From contig KV419445.1 in assembly GCA_001630475.1 (NCBI GenBank), positions 117,166 through 181,165 on the forward strand: a DNA stretch of 64,000 nucleotides, in the 5' to 3' direction. Below, piece after piece: positions 56,461 through 64,000 of this stretch (positions are counted from its first letter, which is position 1; each line of letters opens with the position of its first letter). This stretch comes from Sistotremastrum niveocremeum HHB9708. Taxonomy: Eukaryota; Basidiomycota; Agaricomycetes; Sistotremastrales; Sistotremastraceae. Under the pieces are notes generated by a model that did no database searches, was not told where the DNA came from, and saw only the letters and a list, made by a program, of their open reading frames with translations. The position numbers and the translations under genes are program-made.

Positions 56461-56893
56461 GAGTAGGCACTATGCAGAGAATGCGTTGACCGGGTCTGAG
56501 ATGGTCGGGGAAATGATAGAGCGGCTCCCCGTTGAACTCCACAACCATCAAACCCGCTGCTTGCACATGCAGTTCATCGACAATCTTTCCTATGCTATTT
56601 TGAGTCACATCCAGTGAGCTGAAAGCCGAGTATTGAGTGGTGAAATTTTCTCCCCATCCGCCACCATCCAAGGCAGGGCTAGGCGGAGTTCAGAAGAGCC
56701 AGATTTTTCGCTCGACGGTGTATGGGCAAAAATTCAGAAATTCACCAGACCGGGTTACTCATCTATGATTGGAACGGAACGAAACACCCGGAAACCCCCA
56801 CAAATCGTTATATGAACGAGAATGAGTTTATGCCTAGACAGGTGGCGGCCCATTGGCGGGATAAGCAATGAATTGACACGCACCAAAAATAGC
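56461..56893. other. spacer upstream of the ABM gene
   Basis: A minus-strand frame runs on upstream to 56671, but the ABM start at 56460 gives the normal domain length. No other gene seen. Confidence 0.4.
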
Positions 56894-56965
56894 TTCCGAA
56901 GCGGGGAATCGAACCCCGGCCATGACGGTGAGAGCGACATATCCTAGCCATTGGACCACTTCGGA
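56894..56965 (-). tRNA. tRNA-Glu (CTC)
   Basis: Minus-strand cloverleaf: acceptor TCCGAAG/CTTCGGA, D-loop with AATGGCTAGGAT (a Glu-type D-arm), anticodon loop CTCTCAC, T-arm CGGGG TTCGATT CCCCG and discriminator A. There is no intron. The anticodon stem TGTCG/CGTCA has a U-U mismatch in its middle pair, which may mean a weak or ageing copy. Confidence 0.83.
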
Positions 56966-57136
56966 CACATGATCCCTAGGGGAAAACAAACAATATAAAG
57001 CCATTGCACTGTCCGACAACATTGCACACACTGTGCATCCGAAATCCGCCGAGTCGTCGTTGCCTGCGAAGGTTCCAGCGTAGGCCAACAACTTCGCTGG
57101 ACCAGCCTTTCCGTACTGGACCAAGACACGTCGAGA

Positions 57137-60100
57137 ATGTCGACTGCAACATCGAGTCGAGGTGGCTCCTCCAAGCCACCGCAATCCAGGAACAAAACGT
57201 GGACGAAACCAGTCACCATTTCATCCGCTCCTCCCTTCGCTCCGGCGCCCTCAGCCACGATTCCTGATGGCGGGGAGAATGTTGACGAGGACCCGAACCT
57301 TCCAGGAAATCATTGGAGACAAGTAAGTCGTGCTAACTTTCTCGGCATTTCTGTTCAAGAGGCTCCTTTCAGCTGCAACGCGCCCGAGAAGCGGAACGCA
57401 AATGGGCCATAGAGAAGAAGTTGATGCCAGATCCTGACGCAAGATACAAGATTGAAGATGCTATCACGATGAAAGGAACATGCGAAGATATGTGCGCGGA
57501 ATATGAGAGACACGAGAGAGAAGCCAAGGCGCTCATCGACCCATGGGAATATGTATGTGCCTACTGCCTAGATTGATATTATTCAAGCCCTCATTCGTGG
57601 ATAGGTTGGCGGTCCCTCAAGTAAAGCTCGGCCCAAACGAATCGACCACGCGTTGGCTGTGCGATGCTATCAGCGTGGCGTGGGCGACCAAGCACTGCCA
57701 TCTGACCTTCGAACGCCTGCTGCTTGTCTTCGCACAGTGGACTACCTCTTCAACCTGTTTGACACTAATTCTCTCCCTGCGACGCACGCATTTATCAGAG
57801 ATCGTACAAGATCCGTGAGACAGGATCTGAGACTTCAGCGAATTGAAGATGATGTAGCGAAGCAAATCACTGAACGTTGTGCCAGGTGCGTGTCCCTCTA
57901 CCAACAGCTCTTCCACTTCATCTCATCAATTCCAGGTTCCATATCATGTCACTGCATGAACTCCGTGAGCTACCGAAGGACAGGTTCGACCCATCCATCG
58001 AAGCGACTCAAATCGGTCAAAGTGTGTCCTCAATACTCCCACATTATCCACGAAATTCATTCCAGCAGCTCTTCAGTCACTAAAAGAGTTACCTGGTACT
58101 TTCTCTCCAGAGTTCCGGAGCTACTATTCCATCTTTCACATCAAGAATGAGCCACCAGAGGCTCCGCCTGATTCGATGCCATCTTTGACTGCCACTTTCG
58201 CGGTGGCATTTCACGAAGAAGTCAAGAAGGCTAGTCCTGCCTTCAATCGGAGAAGTGAAATTAAGGTCGGCACCGAGGGAGTCGAGCTGTTCAATCAGTT
58301 CGCTTCCCGTATGCTTGATGGTGGACCGCAATTGGCGGGTAACTTCGAGGACAGTAAGAGCGCAAAGTGGAGAAGAGCTACTGTATTCCTCATTTCATGC
58401 CTTTTGGAATTTCACTTCGGATCAGGTTGCGTCGCTGGGATAGAGGAACGTCGACAGGGGCTTAGCAATCTGGACATCGTGAATTCCGATCTCGGAGACG
58501 AACCTATAAACCACCAGTCCTCTCCAGCACCCCTGGCAGATCGATCCCAGGCGGACGCATCGTCAGCGCCCACGACTTCACTTCCTACAGCCTCTTCGCC
58601 TTTCCAAACGCCTGCTCCACCCGCTGCACAAGCATCCGGCATTCAAGGCTTTTCGACATTCACTTCACCCTTCGCCTCAGCAAGCAATACATTTGCATCC
58701 CCTTTCTCTAAGAATACCACCCAACAACCCGGTCCCTCCATTCAATCAGTATTCGGCAATTCAGTCTCATCATCCCCCTTCGCATCATCCTCGAAATCCG
58801 TATTCGCCCCGCAAGCTGCTTCTTCGTCCGCGTTCGGTTTCAAATCTGCTTTTGGAACTGGGGTTAATGGGTCGAGTTTGAATCCTGCGGCGGCGGCGTT
58901 CTTGCCTTCGTCGTCGTCCTCGGGGGAGAAACTGTCTTTTGGGTACTCCGATGATCCAGTTGTGGCTTCACCTTCTCCTGTTCCCGGTGGTGCGGGATCA
59001 TCTACTTCCTCAAATGTTAATACCGCCACTTCCGGATCTGTCTTCGCCAGCAACGCGCCAGTTGAGCCGCACCCCGTACAACCGTCCGGCTTTAGCATCT
59101 TTGGAGCCTCACGACGTGAAGAAGGCAATCCAAGCCCACCCATATCTCAACCCCTACTGGAACCTCAGCCTTCACAATCAGCTCCGGAGTCAACACCATC
59201 TAAATCGGGTGCTTTCAGTCATCCTCCAGTATCACCCCCTAAACCACTATCGTTTCCTACTGCTCCATCCTCAGCTTTCACTCCTCTACTAAAGGAGAGT
59301 GCGTCTGCATCAGTACAGCCGGATCCTCTCAATAGCTCGTCATTGTCGTCTAATCATCTGCCGAGCTTCCCTTCTTCATCGAAGGGCTTTTCAGGGGGGT
59401 TCACCCCTCAGCCTTCCTTATTCTCCACAAGCGCATCTGCGTCCTCGTCACCAACACCTTTCCCGACCCCTTCCACCTCCCTCTTTCCACCCACTCAAGT
59501 TCCGCATAGTTCAGAACCCCCCAAAGCCCAACCTCCTCCATTTCCCTCATTCACTTCGCCTTCTGCATCCGCACCTCCTGTTGTTGAAGACGATGTTCCA
59601 CCAGCCGATACGGTGCTGACTCCTTCGTCTGCTTCGAAAGGCAAGGAAAGAGCAACAGATCAAAATTACACGAAATACTCGCACGCATTATTCGACTTGA
59701 TGATCACATCAGTCACAGCTTCAACCGCCGCCGAAGCTCTCGCCGCAGAGCTGCATTCGCGTCACCAACAGCGCGTTCTCAAAATGGCACTGTCGAAATG
59801 GGTCGATCGAGCGATTCAGAAAGCGGAGAGGTGGGCGGCGAAAGTCGATCGTAAGACGGGGGTTAAGCGGGAGAGGGTTATGAGTGTCAATGGCCAGAGC
59901 TCGACGAATGGAGTGTATAGCCATGGAGATGGACCTTATCAGAATTATCGAAGGATTAGGAGGCGAGTTGGGGAAAATGTGGATCTTATGGATGCGCTCA
60001 AAGAGGTACGCTCTCCAGATCATCGAAGCGTTATTCTGTTTCTGATCAGCTTCTTAGCGCGAAGATCGTCGGGCTCGACATTGGTCAGCCGGAACCTTCT

Positions 60101-62158
60101 TAGAAGTCGTGAGAGGTCGAGTGGAAGGCGATAGCAGCTCGAATTCGGTGGAGGATCATCACTTTTCACCTGGATCTTCTTCTTCAAAGAGTGCCCGTGG
60201 ACTTAACGACAGCACCGCAGTTCCTCCTCTCCCTATGGACTGGGAGATCTGGATGTCATTGAATGACGAAAACGAACAAAGTGCTCTTTGGCTCCGGACG
60301 AAATTCGATCAAAGCTCAGAAGCATCCGATCACGGTGTATTGCGAATACCTTTGTACGACACTCAAGACACCGCTGATGGCTCTCCGGGACTGTTAATCT
60401 TTGAATGCACGCCGATGGCTGAAGGAGTGAGCGGCCACGAACGGTGAGTGTCAAACACTTCATGCCAAGTATCTTCTAATATCCCCACCAGTTCCCGTAT
60501 CATTCAAAATGATGCAAGCCGACTCTCCTCGTTCTTGTCCAGTGTTCCCTCTGATCGAATCTATTCGACTGCGTTGATCGTCATAACTTGGACTTCCGAC
60601 ATGATCAAAGATTTACCTGTACCACTTGCAGCTGCGGTTAGTGTTATGATTTTATACGTTGAAAAGCATCTCATGAGGCGATCAGATCAATCCTTTCCTT
60701 GACAATGGAGTTTTGCACGATCGCCGAATTTTGGGATTAGGCGGACTATCGGCAAAGGTCGATAGTCATGATGCTTTCATTGATATCATGGAAGCTATTC
60801 CGTTGGATATAGCTGGAAGCCTTTCGCAGCGCTTTTCTCCATCTAGTGAGTACCCGGCTGCATACAAATATTGTGACTTGCTAATGTGCGTCGCAGATCT
60901 GATAAAATATCTCGCTCAGCCTTGGATCAGTACACTAGAGGCCGCGCAAGGCCTGTGTCTTGGTATGGATTACGGTATGTATAGCCCATGCGATCTCCTG
61001 CGTACATGATGACTCATGCTGTCCCTTGTCAGGTCGTCATTCTATGAACGGTTACGTTCTCTCGGCCATGCTTTCCCTCCTGGACCGAGTAGCCGATGCT
61101 ATCCAGCGAGTCTCTGGCGTTGACCCAATACCTACACCCCCCTCGCTGACTGTCCGAGGGTTTGACGACAATGCGTATGTCTATCACCTCTATCGTGATG
61201 ACGTCATTGATTTTTGCGTACAGGTCGAGCTTTGCAGCTGTGCTAAGATATATGGAGAGTCCTTATTTCTCCGCAGACCCCGACGCAATCGGTCTACGAG
61301 ACTCTTTAGTCGAAGCTTTGCGGACTAATGAAGGTGTGATAGCTTTTCTACATGTCGGTTCACGTCCCCGCTTATCTCCGTGCCTCCAGAATTCCCAACA
61401 GGCGCCATTGCGAGAGGAATAGCCCAAATACTAAGCAATAGGCTCGAACATGCACTCAAAGCACACGCGGAGAGCTACCGAATCTCACGTCATCGTCTTC
61501 AAATGGCACTGCAATCCGTGGAGAATTCTTCCAAGAATACATTATCAGATCTACAAGCTCAGCGTCGGACCATGGGAGTACAGACGTGGCAGACTGCTGC
61601 GCGACGCAAAGTAGATGAGACAGCGCCCGTCGTGAATGGCCGATCGCCTCCTAAGTGCGTAATCTGAATTTATATGTCGTATTTTCCCCTGACGCATTAC
61701 TCAGGAGAGTCAGATATTCCGAGCCCGACGCACCTCCTCCAGTCGAATCAACCCCTCAACTGGATGCCACATCCACACCACCTACGGCGCTGGCGGCTCC
61801 TCCGGCTCATTCTCGGGTTGAACCTGATCGACCGCTTACATTGGAAGATCTTCAACCCCTACCGGTGGAGGTCTCCAAGAACGAAAGTGGCCCTTCCGCC
61901 TCGTTATCGCATGTCTCATCTCTCCGGTTCCGCGCTCAGAAAATTCTCGAGAAATATCGGAAGAATACCGATGCGGATGATGCGAATACATCTATCTCTA
62001 CCCACTCAAGTCCTGGGGCATCGGTATCGACGGAAGATACCATATTGCAGAGGCAATATTCCTCTAATCAGCAGCCCGTTGTTACTGCACCGAGCTATAC
62101 TGATGTGCTCACACATCGGACCGATTTTGTTATTTCTGGTAATATTAGAAGATGGTAG
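57137..62158 (+). CDS. SAC3: Sac3/GANP-type mRNA export protein (TREX-2 scaffold)
   Basis: About twelve exons and over 1,400 residues. The N-terminus is basic and proline-rich. The SAC3/GANP core begins MKGTCEDMCAEYERHEREAK, the family signature, followed by LPSDLRTPAACLRTVDYLFNLF and FIRDRTRSVRQDLRLQ. After it comes a long Phe/Ser/Pro region with FG- and SPFAS-type repeats (FASPFSK, AFGFKSAFG) suited to the nuclear pore. Next a helical segment (HALFDLMITSVTASTAAEALAAEL) matches the CID/Sus1-Cdc31-binding part. A GANP-like C-terminal half (LRIPLYDTQD, IKYLAQPWISTLEAAQG, RRVRYSEPDAPPP) ends DFVISGNIRRW. The gene product would scaffold mRNA export at the pore. Several joins were checked in phase, including AA|GTGCGT...CTCAG|G before the last exon; some middle exons remain approximate. 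Confidence 0.85.
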
Positions 62159-62494
62159 TACTCCATGCCGAAGTCGCCGTCGTCTGTCAAATATTTCATG
62201 GAAAGCTTGCGGTAGACGTATATTTTTGTATATTGTTATATCATCCGTTGTCATTCTGTGTTCTATCGTGTAGTATTGAACGTAATCGAGCATCTGTTGG
62301 GCATTGTTGTGTTTTTGTTGACGGCCATCTTGCGTTCGCCGCCACGTTTCCTATTCAAGTCTGGGCACCGGCGCTAATCAATCCTCGCACGACATTCGAC
62401 CCTAAGACCTAAAGTGCATGGCTCTACTCATAATTCACTCAATTCAAATTCTGCTTTCGACCGTATCTCAGTGCTGGCCCTGTGGGTCACAAAA
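62159..62494. other. spacer between SAC3-like and NLR-like genes
   Basis: T-rich 3' region, then the promoter of the next gene. No supported gene. Confidence 0.4.
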
Positions 62495-64000
62495 ATGAGG
62501 TATGGAGAACCTATCTTAGTCTGAAAATCGAGATGGCGCATAATCACACATTTGCCGCAGCGAAACAGCGTCTAACAAGGAGCTCCATATTTTTGGTAAG
62601 AACTGTACCAAAACTGGTTGTGACAAACTGACGATCATTCACAGATATATGTGGTCATGGATTTCCCAAATTTCACACTACCTTCGGCGTCAAACGTCAC
62701 AACCACCTATCCATCGAAGTGGCCTGCGATGGAGCTCATCGTCAAAGATCGGACACGATAGGTCAAGGATCAGAACCACAATGGTCTCAAACTTTCGTCT
62801 TGTGAGCTCGGGCCCAATGCACAAACTGGAAGTCATGAATTCATTTATCAACGTAGCGGCGATCCCTCAGGATCGGTATCTATCAGACTCTTTATCAAGC
62901 ATGCCTTCAGCGGCGGGGAGTTCATTGGAGAGATTCAAGAGGAAGTCGCGAAGTTAGCATTGGGCAGCACCACTGTTAATAATGGGGTCGATGGTGAGCG
63001 ATCACGAGTAACTCCTTCGTGGATTCTGAGACGTCACCTCACAGGAGGTCAACGCACCGAGCCTCAGCCTTTGAGAAATTTCACAGGAGATGGTCCGACG
63101 CCGAGTATATCATTTCGTTATTTCTTCTCGGCCAAGACGAGCCTCAATGTCGCCGGATTGGACGAAATGCAACGAGCGAAGGAAGCAGCAGAGAAAGCGA
63201 TAGTCAAATTCAACACAGCTACAGAGAGTCAATCCTTCATCCTGGATCCGAGTGCTGGCATAACTCAGTCTGTGAAGACCTTGACTCCTCTGGCTCAAGA
63301 TACGGTGAATCTGCTTCAGACAATCGCTCCAGTCCAGGGGCTCCTTGACAAGATATCGGAGGTGTGTATTCAAGAGCTTTATACATGAAGAAGTTCAGAC
63401 ATTCTACTGGCAATCAGGTGCATCCATATGCGAAATTAGCTTGGCAAGTCCTGTCCTTGCCCTTCAAAGTGAGGTTCCTGCAAATCATTTCCAGACGTAA
63501 TCACAATAATGTGTTCAGATCGCCAAAGCCCAGCTGAAGCGTGATAACGAGCTCTCCGCACTCGTTGAAGCGATAAATAGCGCCTACATCTTCGTCGGAA
63601 CATTCTGGTCTCACTTGAATGTCGCTGAGATGGAAGATAAGAAGCTGAAGGAGATCACCGGCAACCTGGTGATATACACGCTGAATTGCGGGACGTTCAT
63701 TTGTGAGAAGTGTGCCAACGACCCGGAGGGTTTCTGTACGTTTGATTCTGCCCCCGAGCGGACATCCAGTTAACGTCTTCATCTGAAACATTATCTTAAT
63801 CTAGTCAAACGCGCTTTCAGCAACACTGTGAAGGGCGCCGTGATTGACGATCAAATCAAGCAGTTCAAAGCCAGCTTCGAGAGCCAGAGAAAAGAACTAG
63901 ACCAACTACTTAACGCGGATAATTTCTCCCGGATTCGCACCCTCCTTGATGACAGTGAGTAATGGCCTGCAAAATATTGACCCGAAACTGAACGGCTTCC
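62495..64000 (+). CDS. STAND/NLR-type protein, N-terminal part (C2 domain), cut by window end
   Basis: The start is a tiny exon ATG-AG (62495-62499) spliced at GTATGG...CCGCAG to CGAAACAGCG, giving MSETASNKELHIF, then across TTTG|GTAAGA...CACAG|AT to DICGHGFPKFHTTFGVKRH. With SEPQWSQTF and SVSIRLFIKHAF this is a C2-like domain. A helical linker (LDEMQRAKEAAEKAIVKF) leads to LDKISE|VHPYAKLAWQVLSLPFK and RDNELSALVEAINSAYIFV. That last block is the hallmark sequence preceding the NACHT ATPase in agaricomycete NLR-like proteins. The NACHT and repeat domains would lie beyond 64000. These proteins are candidates for fungal self/non-self immunity. The gene is incomplete here; splicing of the first two exons was chosen for frame and motif fit. 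Confidence 0.75.

Noticed and set aside
1-64000. CRISPR array, prophage or bacterial operon signals
   Set aside because: None seen; intron-rich genes and eukaryotic tRNAs show a nuclear fungal genome.

Overview
The window reads as nuclear DNA of a filamentous basidiomycete, most likely an Agaricomycete. Genes are dense and cut by many 49-78 nt GT-AG introns. The families present (DUF6593 tandem genes, a WOPR/Gti1-Pac2 regulator, UstYa/DUF3328 proteins, a C2-led STAND/NLR start, F-box/LRR proteins) are typical of that class. No bacterial operons, CRISPR arrays or viral replication genes were seen. Exon joins were made by hand from splice consensus and reading frame, so the many-exon models are approximate in places.

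Layout. 0-4 kb: a MYND zinc-finger protein, a degenerate kinase-like gene and a protein with a possible PD-(D/E)XK core. 5.3-14.1 kb: the standout region. Three head-to-head gene pairs each join a small secreted precursor gene on the minus strand to a UstYa-family (DUF3328) gene on the plus strand. All three precursors share one design: a signal-peptide exon, a 9-nt microexon, then an exon that opens with a KR Kex2 site. The third precursor carries four 20-residue KR-bounded repeats with WTP..W-type cores. I read this as an undescribed minimal ribosomal-peptide (dikaritin-like RiPP) locus with three parallel precursor/oxidase modules. 14.4-14.9 kb: a hAT-like MITE. 15.3-19.2 kb: three tandem DUF6593 genes.

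19.4-28 kb: an auxilin/Swa2-like J-protein, an intron-containing tRNA-His, a divergent bHLH-zipper-like gene, an F-box/LRR protein and a tRNA-Gly. 28.4-33.6 kb: three tandem multi-pass membrane proteins resembling signal peptide peptidase but without its catalytic aspartates. 34-36.5 kb: two more bHLH-zipper-like paralogues with a shared palindromic promoter element; a fourth lies at 44.2 kb. All four paralogues have a 9-nt microexon at the same place. 36.9-41 kb: a beta-lactamase-fold serine hydrolase and an LRR-like protein. 41-44 kb is gene-poor.

45.8-64 kb: a WOPR master-regulator gene with an apparent GC-AG intron, a tiny cysteine-rich secreted protein, a C2H2 zinc-finger gene, an L-amino-acid-oxidase-like flavoenzyme, an ABM-domain protein, a tRNA-Glu, a Sac3/GANP mRNA-export protein with FG-type sequence, and the start of a fungal STAND/NLR gene cut by the window edge. 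The repeated theme is local gene amplification: UstY modules x3, DUF6593 x3, SPP-like x3, bHLH-like x4.
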